Source: Mallotus nudiflorus (taxonomy: Eukaryota > Streptophyta > Magnoliopsida > Malpighiales > Euphorbiaceae). Taken from it: a stretch of DNA of 64,000 nt. A model generated the notes under the pieces. The model made no database searches and was not told the DNA's origin. It saw nothing but the letters and a program-made list of their open reading frames with translations. The position numbers and the translations under genes are program-made. The stretch lies in assembly GCA_947683625.1 (NCBI GenBank), contig CANTUR010000818.1, forward strand, positions 592,501 through 656,500. Reading direction: 5' to 3'. Shown piece by piece: positions 22,808-34,551 of the stretch (the stretch's first letter is position 1; every line of letters begins with the position of its first letter).

Positions 22808-24029
22808 TTAATTGGCACCTTCCTCTACAAATGTTTCCCATAGCATCTTCTTCTTCAGCTTAGCCCTAATTATGTTCTTCTTATACTTACCTTTAGCCTC
22901 TTCCTCTTCATCAGACTCATCTTCCCCTGGATATCCTACCCCATGCTTTAAGATCGATACCTTAAGTTCAATGAATTTCGATGGGCCCTGCTGATTCCTC
23001 CCTACTCCTATCCCAGGCATGAACCACATACTCTTCATCATGCTAACAATCTTTGGGTTTAGTTCATCTTCATAAATTATGCAGACTTCAAAACTCGGGC
23101 TGTTCGGGATCTCAGTGGGAACTAATTTCAATATTGTAACTATAGCCTTCATTTCTACCATTATAGTAACCACCTTTCCTTCATGTGGAAATTTAATCTT
23201 TTGATGAACAGTAGTCAACACTCCCCCCAAAGGATGGAACCATGGTCTTCCTAGGAGAATAGCAAAGGTGACTAGAATATCTATCATATGGAGGTTGACC
23301 CAAGCTTCAATGGGTCCAATCTTGACTAAAGTTCGAAAAGTTCCCTCAACTGGCCTTTTCATATCATCATAAGCCTTAATGACTAGGTCAGAGGACTTTA
23401 AATCAGCTACTATCAGGCCCAGCTTTGGTAGGATCTTTATAGGGCATACATTAATGGTTGACCCATTATTGACCATAACACAACACGTTAATTTGCCTTT
23501 CACTTTGACCTTAATGAATAAGGCTTTATTGTGATCCCTTCCTTCTAAGGGCAGGTCACCATCTATGAAAATAATTACCCTCTAAGGGCTTTCAGTTAGC
23601 AAGTCCACCATTTGCTCTGGAGTGTACATTGAAGGTATCTTCTTGTGATCAAGAGCCATAACCAATGCTTCTCGATAGGCTCTGGAGTTCATAAGCGGCT
23701 CCCAAATACTGGCAAGAGTTTTCTTGTCTCTTTTGGCCTCAATAATCTCCTCAGCTTTCTCATCTTTCTCTGATCCCTCTTTTCAACCATTTTCTTTTTC
23801 CTCTGCCTTAGCATTTTTTACTTTTGCCTCCCCCTTCTTTGATTTCTTAGTGGATTATGATATTTTCCTTCCATTATTTTTCCATAAATCAATTGCTCCC
23901 CCCCTCTTTATCATCAAAACTCCAAATATCAAGCACATTTACATGAGAATCAATAGATTATTATCTCATATTTAAGTCTTTTGATTGTGGTCTTGGTAAT
24001 GCAGGTACGACATCAATAAAGGAATTAAT
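22808..24029 (-). pseudogene. Element 2 protease with lysine-rich upstream linker
   Basis: The active-site region reads VMVNNGSTINVCPIKILPKLG (about 23420-23485). Related elements usually have Asp-Asn-Gly-Ser here; this copy has Asn-Asn-Gly-Ser, so the catalytic Asp appears lost. AILLGRPWFHPLGGVLTTVHQKIKFP follows (about 23200-23270), the usual second patch. Upstream (23500-24000) is a lysine/glutamate-rich linker including PEQMVDLLTESP. There are several stops. Confidence 0.75.
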
Positions 24030-25354
24030 GAATTATTCCTTTGTTAGACTCGTGTTGATCATCAGGATACAGGAATTTGATGGTGGTACATTTTGGTAGT
24101 TAGGTAAATGGTTATTTTGGGTGTTCAATTTTCTAGTTTCCTGATCTATTATTTTGCCTAAATCAATTAAATCTTGAATCTCGTGTTTTAGGCGAGTGCA
24201 ACCTTCTATATCATGCCCAATGTTCTGGTGGTACTTACAGTATAGCTTTAGGTTGGCATTTAGGAAAGGAGGTCGTTTAGGTAAAGGTTGTAAAAGGTTA
24301 TTCTCAATCATTTTTTCCAAGACATTGGAGAGGGGTCTTCCCAAATTAGAAAACCTTCGAGATTTCTGACTATGTTGATCTGTATGTTACTGCTTGGCCT
24401 AACTTCGCTACCATATCCAAACCCTTATCTATTCACAAATCTTCCACTAAAGAACTTCTTTTCTTACGTAAGGTTTGATTCTTTCTATACTCCAAACCTA
24501 TACAACTCCTCAAAGTTTTGAATCCCTAAATCCCTTAACCTCTTGGAGAGAGGGAGCACACATCCTTTCATGGTTATTAGTAGCTAATAAGATTTTATGG
24601 GTCGTTGCTTTATTTGTGCTAATTTTGCTCTCCACCTAATCAAATAATTTTTAAAGGATTCATTAAACTTCTACTTCACATTCTGCAAGTCTCTCAAAGA
24701 AGCCTCCATCTGAATGTTAAGACTATACTGTTTGATGAATACAGTGCATAATTCCTCCCAATAAGCTTGAACATGGGATTCTAGAGCATAATACAATCTG
24801 ATGGGTTCTCCTTCCAAAGATAAAGGAAATTGCTTCACAATATGTGCTTTAGTTAGTTCAATTGTCTTCATATGGGTCACATACTGCTTTAAATGGAGGT
24901 AGGGATCCTCTAAACTTATTTATGTCAGGAATTTGAACTTCTGCGGTAGGGGGTCATCATCCTTATCCAGGCTTAGCTTGGAATAGATTATTGGGGCATC
25001 GATCCCCTTTTCCTGCATCATTAACTGCATTTGAGTCATAGACTTGATAAGGTCTTTACCCCAATCTGGCTTCTCTGCATTTCCCGGGGCATCCTCTTTC
25101 TGACGGATAATAGGTTCTGCCAATATTTTTTGTTGATCATCCTCTACCTCTTGCCTTTCAAGATCCTCGACATCTAAATCAATTGGTTGAGGTTGAGTTG
25201 CCGATGGTTAGGGCGCTGGCAGCTGAGGTGTTGGTGGTTCCCTTCTAGTTATACCCATTATTTCCCCCATAATTTCTCTCATAATTGTCCTACTTTGTTT
25301 GGCCATTTTAACTTTCAACTGTTCCTTGAAGGCTTCAGCATTAAATTTTGCCAT
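24030..25354 (-). pseudogene. Element 2 gag relic
   Basis: A likely start ATG at 25354-25352 (MAKFNAEAFKEQL) leads into a Pro/Gln-rich then acidic N-terminus. The capsid-like stretch IRLYYALESHVQAYWEELCTVFIKQY (about 24720-24800) matches the gag fold common in gypsy elements. The knuckle CKYHQNIGHDIEGC (about 24220-24260) has the C-x2-H-x4-H-x4-C form typical of Tat-lineage gag. One stop lies in the Pro/Gln-rich part (near 25208), and the frame breaks again between 24345 and 24670. Confidence 0.8.
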
Positions 25355-25381
25355 CTTGGTCTTTTTAAGGATTCTAACTAG

Positions 25382-26188
25382 GTAGCTGGTGTCAGATTGC
25401 TTCCAACTGGTTAACTATTATAGATGTATATCTGTAACCATTGAGGGTCAAAAACATACCTGACATGTATGCATGAAATGCAAGCCTATTGGTAAAAAGA
25501 AAAAAGCATATATGCACGTATCAAAGGGCAAAAAAGGTTCTCAAATGGTATCTCCACCCTTATTTCTCCCACACACATGTTAGATGGTGATTTTCTTGTC
25601 CTAGGATTTTTGTTCTAGGTTTTGATTATCAATGAGGGATAATAAGACCGATGGATTCAAGACAACTCTCAAGATGATACAAATAAGTAGTAATTTCTCC
25701 AAATAATTTCAAAGTCCATTTTAACGAGCAAATAAGGATATCAAAGGCCCACCTTGTCAAAATTCCTTTGAAATGAGCTAACAATATGTGTGAGAGGCCC
25801 ATCTTATCAAGGTTTATTTATAATAGACTTAGGCATTATTTAAAGGATTACCATATGGCATAAAACACATGCATTTGGAAAAAAATATAATGGAAATTCA
25901 TGAGCCAAGTTTTGGGTAATAGGCTTTGGCTCCCACAGCTATATGCATGCATCATGTCTCCCCACTCAAGGGTCCATGCGACACAAATAAGTATGTGTTA
26001 TAAGTGACAATAATTAAATACTTCACCACCAGGTTTGAATGAAACACAGGCAGCAAAGTAGAGATTATTATCAGTTTATTTGGGACTTAGAGTGCATTAT
26101 GTGAAAACGTGTAGTGAATGCAAAATTTTTGAAGAAAATAAAGAAATAATCAAAGATGATAAATTACAAAAAACTTGGAATCAATTTC
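25382..26188 (-). other. Element 2 5' untranslated region
   Basis: About 0.8 kb between the gag start and the primer-binding site. It is AT-rich, without tandem repeats or open frames of note. No splice sites could be assigned with confidence. Confidence 0.6.
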
Positions 26189-26193
26189 TCTAT

Positions 26194-26211
26194 TCCCTAG
26201 TGGAGTCGCCA
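26194..26211 (-). other. Primer-binding site of element 2
   Basis: On the element strand TGGCGACTCCACTAGGG starts one base inside the 5' LTR. The leading TGG pairs with a tRNA CCA end. The TGGCGACTC form is, as I recall, the tRNA-Arg-type site of Tat/Ogre elements. Confidence 0.65.
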
Positions 26212-26212
26212 C

Positions 26213-28111
26213 TATAGGCGGTGATTTTAATTGTGCACCCAAGTGTTGGCAACCATGACACTGTGTGAGCTCATAGCTCACTAGGAAATACATAATGGGC
26301 TCAAGGCCCAAAATGGAGATGGAGTCACCATCCGGATAAAAATTGGGACACACTGTACAACAACTAGATTCCATGGAGGTTTACAAAAGCCGTCATCAAA
26401 GATCAGGTTCGAAAACTGGGTATGGGCTTTTGGAATGCCTACCCAACATTGATGTTAGCCTCCGTGTGTGTTTCATATTTTATTACCTTTGATTATTAAA
26501 TTATTTCCTTATTAACATGCTAATCGCGATTGATTTCCAATTTTAGATTTTATTCCAAGTTTGCACATTAGTCTCATTTCATGCTTATGCCCCGACATTC
26601 AATCACAAATAATAATAATTTACAACCATTCATTCTAAATAAAAGGGGAGAGGGATTAAGGATTACAACTTTTGGTATAAATAAATGGAAAAAAATGAAA
26701 ATAAACCATACATAAACCAAAAATAAACTGAAAATAAACTAATTAATTATACAAACCAAAACTTTTAAGAATTAATTAATAAAGTAATCATCTAATACTT
26801 AGAAATCACAAAATAATTCCTGCAACAAATATGAGTTAGTTCTATCTCGTAAACAACAACAATATCCATAAATCATTCACAAAATAAATGAAAATAAATT
26901 CACAAAATAGTCTTCAAAATAACACAATAATTTAACATTAAAAATAATACCAAATAACACAATAATCATGCATAAAATCAGGAGATGTAACAAATTAAAC
27001 ATGGAAATCATATCAAATATACAAGATAAGAATTGAAATTAGAGGCAGAAATATACAGAATTCTGGTCAAAGGGTGACACCTCTTCAAAGAGGCATCACC
27101 TCCAAACCAAGAGGCAATGTCACTATTGCCTTATCATAAAGGGTAGAGACGTCGTCTCTTCAACAGGGACAGAGATAGACTATATTTCTTAATTCCTAAG
27201 AAACTCAATACTCACTCAAATAAAGAAGAAACAAACACATATACACAAAGATTAATTATCAATATTTAGTATTTCATGCAATCATGTTTCTCTATGGCTT
27301 TAAATAAGTAATATAGCCCAAGAAAACACACAAAATAGCAATAAATCAAAGCTTTTAATGAAGATAACGAACTTAAAGCTTAAAAATAAGGAGACTCAGT
27401 GACTTGGATGAGTAGATGTTCCTAACTAAGCCCTTAGAGCTTGGTTAATGGGTTAGTGGCTTTAAAATGCAAGAAGATTCCTTCCTCTTCTCAAGAAAGT
27501 CAAGTCCTCTAAGCTTTCAAGTCTCTTCCTCCTTCTTCTTCTTCTTTTCTTTTTTTTCCCTTTCTTTTTCTTCTCTTTTTTTCTCTCTGTCTTTTTTCCT
27601 TTTTTTTTTCCAGATTTTTTTCCATGTTTCCAAACCCCTCTCTCTCATGCCCTTACATCCTCCTTTAAAGCCTCTCACCCTCTCCACTTTTTCAATTTCC
27701 CAAAAACTCATTCTCACTCTCTCCCCTTACATTTTTTTCATTTCCTAGGCTCTTACCCTTGCTTTTCCTTTCTTTTTACATAAAAAATGATCAACTCTTC
27801 AGCAGGTGAGCCTCCAACCACTGTCATTAATGGCATTTAATACTGTAAAGAGTAGGTGTGAAGAGATGACACTTCTTTGATAAGGCATCACCTCATCGAT
27901 ATCTAGGATGAAGAGGCGACGCCTCTTCGTTAATGCGATCGCCTCTTCACCCAGGGCCTTTGGGCTAACAGGGAATGGGTTTGGGCTTGACTTAGTGTTT
28001 TTGGGCTTTCTGAATCGATTTTAGAGGAATCTCAGACTCCCCTTGCATTCAAAACTCGAACTTTCTCATTATCAAGCTTTTATTACAGGCCGATCAAATT
28101 GACGGTGTCCA
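26213..28111 (-). mobile_element. Element 2, 5' LTR
   Basis: It aligns with 12498-14388 over its full length. The outer end on the plus strand is GACGGTGTCCA; the inner end starts TATAGGC where the other copy has TGTAGGC. It carries two palindrome clusters (27065-27160 and 27855-27950) and a plus-strand polypyrimidine tract (27530-27650). Confidence 0.9.
27855..27950. repeat. GAGGCG palindrome cluster in 5' LTR
   Basis: The best copy, GAAGAGGCG A CGCCTCTTC (27910-27928), is a perfect 9-bp-arm palindrome, followed by GCGATCGCCTC. It is the counterpart of 14149-14210. Confidence 0.85.
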
Positions 28112-28344
28112 TACTAATAATAATAATTATTATTATTATTATTATTATTATTGTTATTACTATTATTGTTATTGTTATTATTATTGTTATTATTCTTCTT
28201 GTTGTTATTATTATTATTATTGTTATTATATTATTATTATTATTATTGTTATTACTATTATTGTTATTGTTATTATTATTGTTATTATTCTTCTTGTTGT
28301 TATTATTATTATTATTGTTATTATATTATTATTATTATTATTAA
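28112..28344. repeat. (ATT)n microsatellite with a duplicated 95-bp block
   Basis: TAA units turn into ATT units interrupted by GTT, ACT and CTT triplets. The interruption pattern at 28151-28245 repeats at 28246-28340, apparently without change, so a 95-bp block was duplicated inside the microsatellite. Confidence 0.9.
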
Positions 28345-28438
28345 GAGGGGAAAATGATTGTAAAAAAAAGAGATTAATATCCAATAGTAAAAACATAATA
28401 AAATATGCAACAATGATCATTCTACCATTTCAACCCTA

Positions 28439-28485
28439 TAAAGGTGACCGTTTAACGAGACTATCTCGTGAAACGGCGACCTTTA
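28439..28485. other. Hairpin-forming inverted repeat, 22-bp arms, 3-nt loop
   Basis: Arm TAAAGGTGACCGTTTAACGA(GA) at 28439-28460 pairs with 28464-28485 at 19 of 22 positions. The inner CGAGA/TCTCG part is perfect. It lies alone in low-copy DNA; it may be a relic of a small inverted-repeat transposon or a cruciform site. Confidence 0.8.
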
Positions 28486-28619
28486 CAAGGTGACAAGACT
28501 AATCAATATTTAGCTTTATTTTTTTTTCACTCTATTGGATTGTTTGAATGGTCACCTGATAAGACCTTTCCACCAATCTGTCAATGCAAATGGCGGATTA
28601 TTTTTTTAAAATAATCATT

Positions 28620-29330
28620 CTACCAGTTTGATTGGCTGCATGTATGAGAGAAATTTTGTCCTCTTGTAATGTCACCAGTCCAACTAGAGTTTTTGTACCA
28701 CAAATTTGTAAATACTTTTTTACCACCGTAAGTTAGTAAATTTTTTTTTGTTTGCCATAAAATGACAAATAGCCCTAATCTTGGAGCAGCAATAGCAGCA
28801 TACGTCAAGGTTTGAGGTAGAATAAATGTCCATTCTCATGAAAAATCTCAATGACGCGCTGACTGAGCAAAAAAGGAGAAAGTTAGGATCAAGTATAGGC
28901 AACTCAGAAATCCTTCTTCGATATCTTCCAAATTTAGTGCCGAAATTTCAATACATTTGACACACCAATAGCCAAGTCCAATGCTTAAGCATTTGAGACT
29001 ACCAATCGATTTTCAAGAAATTCCTAAGAAGCATGTTCATGGCTAATTTGCCTTTTAAGAGTGGACAATCAAATCAAATGCCTATATATATTATTGCAAT
29101 TTGTCCAAGTATGAGGATGTAGATTGTCTCCAACTTTCAACTTGACAATCTTAATGAAAATTCTGGCCTATAAAATTTATTGAAGCAAATATTAAGTTCC
29201 TCTATAGTTCCCCACTATCAAGAATATTATTGACAGTGTTTCCATGTAACATAACTCTCGGAAGTGAAACTAATATATTTCCATGTACATGACACCACAA
29301 CACTGCTTCCTTCGACTTCTATCTTTATTT
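28620..29330 (-). pseudogene. Possible LRR / F-box-FBD-like gene relic
   Basis: On the minus strand one frame reads SLKCLSIGLGYWCVKCIEISALNLEDIEEGF (about 28905-29000), followed by an LTYAAIAAPRLGLF stretch (about 28760-28800). The pattern of spaced leucines, with an ISALNLE turn like the IS-A-P-N-L-E of plant F-box/FBD leucine-rich proteins, suggests a decayed host gene. Frames shift and stops occur between the stretches, and no start or F-box was found. The family call rests on pattern memory only. Confidence 0.35.
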
Positions 29331-30686
29331 AGAGTCATGCTAGAACCTGTGATGCCTTCTTACATATACGCATTGTTGAAAATCACCAGCAATTCGTCAA
29401 CATTCGCATTTTAAGTATAAACTGAGTTTAAAGAATTTTAACTTTTTTTAATAAAAAAAACGACGTTTTCATCAATTAAAAAATGTCCATGTACCAGAGC
29501 TTTTATGCAACCTTCTTCCCAATTAATATCATCATCATCGCTATTCTCTTCTTTGAATTATGAAAGATTTAGGATTTATTTGGTTTATCTTTTCCTATCA
29601 GCGGTTAGTTGTTAGCTGTTTTGAAGTAGTGTTTGGTAAAAAGTTTTTGAGTTATTTCAATTAGTATATAAAATAACTATTTTAGATATAATTTATTTAT
29701 ATTATACAAACAAATAGAAAAAAAATAATATCAAATTTTACTGCAAGAACAACAACAACAAAAATAGTGGTATTAGTAATAATAATAATATCATGTACAA
29801 TTTTTTAAAAATGTGGGTGATGCATATACACGATGTTTGTGCTCACATCTCACCTTGCAATAGCTGCTTTTCTAGAGTTATCTCCTATTTCTCTAGTTGC
29901 AGAGTGTGTTTTAGCTGAAGTCCGTGCACTTGGTAACTTGCAGGACTTGTTAACCATCAACAACAATATAACCAGTAAAAAGTACCGAAATTCTATCTCA
30001 CATATGGCACCATCAAAGCCTTCGATATAAAATTTACCACCTCCAAAACATCAAAACAAACAAAAATCGGATGATAACCTTTAATATATTTTAACATTTA
30101 ATTTTTATTTATAATTTTAATAATGAATAACATAATATCAACCTTTTATATATATATATAATTTTAAAAACTGCATAATAAAAAATAATTCATATATGTA
30201 AATCAAATCTAAAGATTATGATCTATATAATACAAATGATTTAAAAAATAACACTTTTATGGAAAAAATACTCAGAAAAAATAATACTAAAGGCTATGAG
30301 AAACAAAAATATAGTTAATTGTTATGAAAATAACAAGTAATAAAAAAGGAAGTTAAAAGCTAACGATGGTAGTAAAGATATCAAGAAAAGAATAATCCTT
30401 AAAAAAATAAATCTTACAAATTTAATGTATTACATGTAATTAAATTTATATATATATTAAATGCTAAGTCCTAAAATTATTAAGCTAAAATTTTGACAAG
30501 TGTCCACCTTCATATTTAAGTATTCACTTAGAAAATTAATGTGTCAAACTATTAAAAAACCTAATTTTTTTTTTAAAAATAAAATATTTTTAATAGTTAG
30601 TTAATATTATTTTTTAACTAAAACAATATTATACATATTTCAATACTATTCAAATTCTAAACTTATTTATATATTACATATTTTTC
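29331..30686. other. AT-rich low-copy DNA, no gene seen
   Basis: An open frame at 29833-30030 has no recognisable features. The stretch 30595-30660 resembles 34599-34665 across the solo LTR, an old imperfect repeat in host DNA. Otherwise nothing stands out. Confidence 0.5.
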
Positions 30687-31203
30687 TGTAATATCCTGAA
30701 TTTTTAAATATTTTTATACTGTATCGGGATATGCAGTGTTAATAATTTTTGTATATATATTTATGATATTTTATGAGTTTGTTGTTTGTTTAAAGTTAAT
30801 TTTAATTATTTTATATTATTTTAAGTACTTTACGTAAAATTTTCCAATGAATTGTATTTTCGGGAAAATTGACACGTAAATAATTTAATACTATTTATTT
30901 TGACTAATTTTATGAATTTGCATGAACTCATATATAATTTTAAAGTGCTAAAATAAAATGTATATATGTGTATTTATTTACATTAATTAGAGCTTAATTA
31001 ATTTTCTTAATTTTATTATTTAATTTTTGTATTAATTAATTTTAAGTGTATAAATTATTAAATATATTAAAATATTTGTGTGGTGAGTATTATTTGTGTG
31101 TGGGAATATATATATTACTATAATATAGTGTATATATATATATAAATTTTAATCAAAAACAAAAAAAACAAACAAAAAAACAAAAATTATCTTATTTACG
31201 ATT

Positions 31204-31482
31204 TTGTCCCTCCTGCATCTTCTTCTTCCCAATGCCATTTCCACCATTTTCAGCCATTTCCACCATTTCCAGCCACTTTCAAGCTGGTTTTCCTGCTGTT
31301 ACTATGCCCCTCAGTCTTCCTCCTCCACCTCCAGCCATTTCCATCACCTGAAACACTCTTTTCCAGCGAGTTTTGGCCGGATTTTCATCAAGGAGCCAAA
31401 AATCAACTTAGCTCCGACCAAGCACTTTTCGGCCACCAAATTTGATGCCGTCAATCTCTATCTTCTCCTTGAGCTCTGGTGA
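31204..31482 (+). CDS. Candidate leader ORF of LTR F, 92 aa
   Basis: It is open from ATG to a stop lying inside the splice donor. Its C-terminal part (FSATKFDAVNLYLLLELW) aligns without gaps to the ORFs at 38119-38379 (ISATVFDTAGLFLLLELG) and on the minus strand at 62933-63172 (IPATIFDIASLFLLLELQ). It is Ser/His/Pro-rich before that. It could be a short upstream ORF in the LTR transcript, or simply shared DNA without coding use. Confidence 0.3.
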   Translation: MSLLHLLLPNAISTIFSHFHHFQPLSSWFSCCYYAPQSSSSTSSHFHHLKHSFPASFGRIFIKEPKINLAPTKHFSATKFDAVNLYLLLELW

Positions 31483-32387
31483 GTGTGATTCCAAGCTTTG
31501 TTTCACTTGATTTGGTCTAAAATTACTTAGGTTTCAATTTCTTCAAATCAGCCATTTTGGGTTTCAAATTCTTTTTAGCTTCAATTTGATTGATTCATAA
31601 AAACTTCCTTCACAAAATTTGTTTCTGGAAGCTTAATCTACATGCTATAATTTTTTTAGAATTTTTGGAATTTATTTTAATTTTTGTGAATTTTTTATTA
31701 TTTTATTATTATTTTCTAATTTCCGAAAATTAATTAATTAAATTATGAAATTGTGTTTTATGGTGACTATAGGAGTTGAAATGAATTATAGAAATTTATT
31801 TGTAATTTTTGTGAATTTTTATGTATTTATTTGGAATTTATTAAGTTTATGTAATTTTGAAAAATAGGGTTAATTATGTGTTTAATTGAAATAAATTGGT
31901 AAATTGAGTATATTTATTGATATTATTGAATTATATGTTGAGAAATTAATTTTTGAGTAATTATATAATTTTTGGTGAATTTTTGAACATTTATAGTGAA
32001 TATATATAGGGGTATTTTGGTAATTTTACACTAAATTGGTTAAAAATGTCATTAAATTGGTTTTAATAGTTATTTGGGGTATAAAAATGATTTCTACAAA
32101 TTTTTAGTATTTTTAACTAATTAAAACTATTTTTCGTAAATTATTTTCAAATTATATATAATATACTATTTTTCTAAATAAATGGGTTTTTATTGATTTT
32201 TAGTATGTTTTAGGGTTAATTACGTAATTTGGATTTATAAAATGTATTTTTATTATATAAGGGCAATTTCGGTATTTTATAAATATTCTGTGAATTATGA
32301 ACCTCGGTCGGTGAATTGTAGTTTGGAGTCCGACCGAGGGATTTTGGTTGTAATCCTGTGTTTATTCCGAAGTGTATTTCTTTGCAG

Positions 32388-32469
32388 GACCAGCTCTACT
32401 CTTTGAGTAGAGAGATGTCCATTTTACAGGGAGGTTCTACCGGATTTTTAGTAGAATTCTCATAAAACG
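32388..32469 (+). promoter_or_regulatory. Post-acceptor hairpin module, LTR F
   Basis: CTCTACTC, loop TTT, GAGTAGAG at 32394-32412 follows the GCAG acceptor directly. The outer stem (ATTTTAC with ATAAAAC, 32420-32468) is weaker than in LTRs A and C. Confidence 0.6.
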
Positions 32470-33345
32470 TGATGTCCAGTCAAATTCCTATTCTAAATCT
32501 GTGTCTAAAATTCTAGATCGAGTCTTTAGAATTTTTGTTAAATTTATTCTGATTTCATGTTGTCATTTGTTTGTCTAGTTGCGTCGAGATCGAGGCCTAA
32601 CGGATCAGCCCCGTCGAGTTTGTCTCGTGGAGAGCTAACATGTGAGTTATTATATTTTATATATATATGCACTGCATATAGGATGCATTATTTAGAATTT
32701 TTCATTTTCATTGTATGTTTTAAAAAATGATTTAAATTATAATATTTTTGGTATATTTAGGGTTGCATTCTTATATATATGCATATTAAATAATTATGCA
32801 TGTTAGTTTAATATATGCACATTAAACAATTAGGTTTAGGTTTAACACATTTGAGTAATATACACATGTTTTAAAATGTACACTTAGACATAATTATTTT
32901 ATTAAATGATTAGTATACTTTAGGTATAGTTTCAGTAGATTTTAGGTTTATTCTTAAATAATTGCATGTTAAATTATAAACCTACACTTAAATTATTTTT
33001 AATTTTATTTTTGGTATATTTTTTATTTATTTCCAAATAAATAAATTTTTTATTATTAAATTAAACCTAACACATTAGTGGTATATTTAGGGTTTATTTT
33101 TGATATATGCATGCTAGATAATTAGGTTCATTTTTAGTATATTTGCGAATATATGTTAAACACAAACACATATTTAAATGAATATTTATACATAAATGTT
33201 TTATTAAATGATTTATGTACTTGGGGTATATCTTTTGCATATTTAAGTATATTTTTAAGATAATGCATGTTATATTGTTGTTACTCATTTAAATTGTTTT
33301 TAACTATATTAATGATTTATCTTTAGTTTATTTCATATTTTATTT

Positions 33346-33384
<39 letters not shown>

Positions 33385-33513
33385 GAAATATACTGGGTAT
33401 ATTTTAGGTATATATATATATGGTTGGTTTTACTATTATGAATATTGTTCTACATTAATTATTTTTCGAATGAATGATTTATTCGAAGTGAAGGATATCA
33501 ATAGAACGTGCTT

Positions 33514-33532
33514 CCTAGTGGGCAGCACTAGG
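33514..33532 (+). promoter_or_regulatory. Conserved 7-bp-stem hairpin, LTR F
   Basis: CCTAGTG, loop GGCAG, CACTAGG, preceded by the shared GATATCAATAGAACGTGCT. It has the same stem as LTR C with a changed loop base. Confidence 0.65.
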
Positions 33533-33636
33533 ACCGTGTACGTACCGGTACGATAGATAAGGATTGAGTGAGAGTTAAAATTGGGTGATTATAATTGATT
33601 TAATTGATTTGACTAAGATTAATGGTATGTTAGATA

Positions 33637-33885
33637 GTGTGATTGCGGGGCCAATCACATTGACAGTCGGACTGCTGGAGCTCGATTGACTTAATGTCTC
33701 GGGGCCAGTCTACTGTCCATAAGTGAATTGAATGATCTATTGGGTTGATTAAAATGTGAGGTGATAGATAGTGTGATTGCTGGAGCTCGGTTGACCAAGT
33801 GTCTCGGGGCCAATCACAATGACAGCCAGACTGCTGGAGCTCGGTCGACTTAGTGTCTCGGGGCCAGTCTGCTGTCCAGATTGGA
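33637..33885 (+). repeat. Hairpin array of LTR F, duplicated
   Basis: Four hairpins in two pairs. Stems alternate GTGTGATTG with CAATCACA and CAGACTG (or CGGACTG) with CAGTCT. The loops share TGGAGCTCGGTTGAC and TGTCTCGGGGC. The first hairpin (33637-33659) has lost nearly its whole loop yet keeps the stem. LTR C has one pair (40060-40159), so F carries a duplicated pair. Confidence 0.75.
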
Positions 33886-34551
33886 ATAAGTGTTCTATTT
33901 GGAATCAAGTGAGCCTGTATGGCTAGAGTGATGATGGGATTGTTTGAGGTTGTTATTATTTAGGGTTCTATGGATCCTTCATAAATTAAAACAAACGTTT
34001 TCTACATTTAGTATATTTATAAAAGCAGAGTTTGACATTCGTGTGAATTGTGTGTATATACATACATATATAATAATGCCTGATTGTTATGGTTTAGTTT
34101 GCATGTATATATAGTATAATAATTCACTCAGTGAGGTCTGATCCCCCTCAATTATTTTTTTCAGGAGATTCCATATCGTCAGACCTTAGTTGTAGAGTTC
34201 CTCGCCGGTGTTCTTCAGTCCTGGCTATTTTATGCAAATGTATATTTTGAACTTTGAATTGTATTCTAGAAACTACAGTAGTAGTGTTATTATATTGGAA
34301 GTGTATTATTTTATTTGGATATTATATACTCTGAGAATTTGTATTTGAACATTGTACGAATATGTATTCATTTATAAAAGGATTTGGAGTATTTATTTTA
34401 TATATTGATTCAAAAAAAATTTAATTTGGTCATACTTTTATATAATTATTGCATGATTTTATTTTCTAAGGCTTGCTACGGGTTCCGAATTCGAAAGAAT
34501 TCCCGTTCCCTAGCGCCGGTCATGACTCCTAGTTTGGGTCGTGACATTTTC

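Larger units (their letters stand above)
12498..28111 (-). mobile_element. Element 2: Tat/Ogre-group Ty3/gypsy retrotransposon, 15.6 kb
   Basis: It has two LTRs of about 1.9 kb (12498-14388 and 26213-28111), a polypurine tract inside the left one and a primer-binding site inside the right one. Minus-strand coding order is gag, protease, RT, RNase H, a second RNase H and integrase. The second RNase H and the long 3' region with antisense genes and tandem repeats are hallmarks of the Tat lineage. The LTRs differ at many sites by eye, with several stops and frameshifts in each gene, so this is an old, dead copy. No clean TSD is visible because both flanks are ATT microsatellite. Confidence 0.9.
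30687..34546 (+). mobile_element. Solo LTR F (3860 bp) with TTTTC TSD
   Basis: It starts TGTAATATCCTG and ends GGGTCGTGACA, flanked by TTTTC at 30682-30686 and 34547-34551. It is a diverged relative of LTR C without internal region, so it is a solo LTR. It keeps the exon-1 block and donor (CTTGAGCTCTG|GTGAGTG near 31480), acceptor GCAG (32384-32387), hairpin 32394-32412, second donor GTGAGTTA at 32642, hairpin 33514-33532, an enlarged hairpin array 33637-33885, the CACTCAGTGAGGTCTGATC box near 34125 with poly-T CAG, and the terminal block near 34470. Confidence 0.95.

Noticed and set aside
28099..28420. Open frames coding long leucine, isoleucine, tyrosine or asparagine runs
   Set aside because: They are translations of the ATT microsatellite in its six frames.
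33630..33908. Minus-strand frame with repeated WPRD-x-x-S-x-ELQQ peptides
   Set aside because: The repeats come from the tandem hairpin units of LTR F read as protein; other LTRs do not keep the frame.
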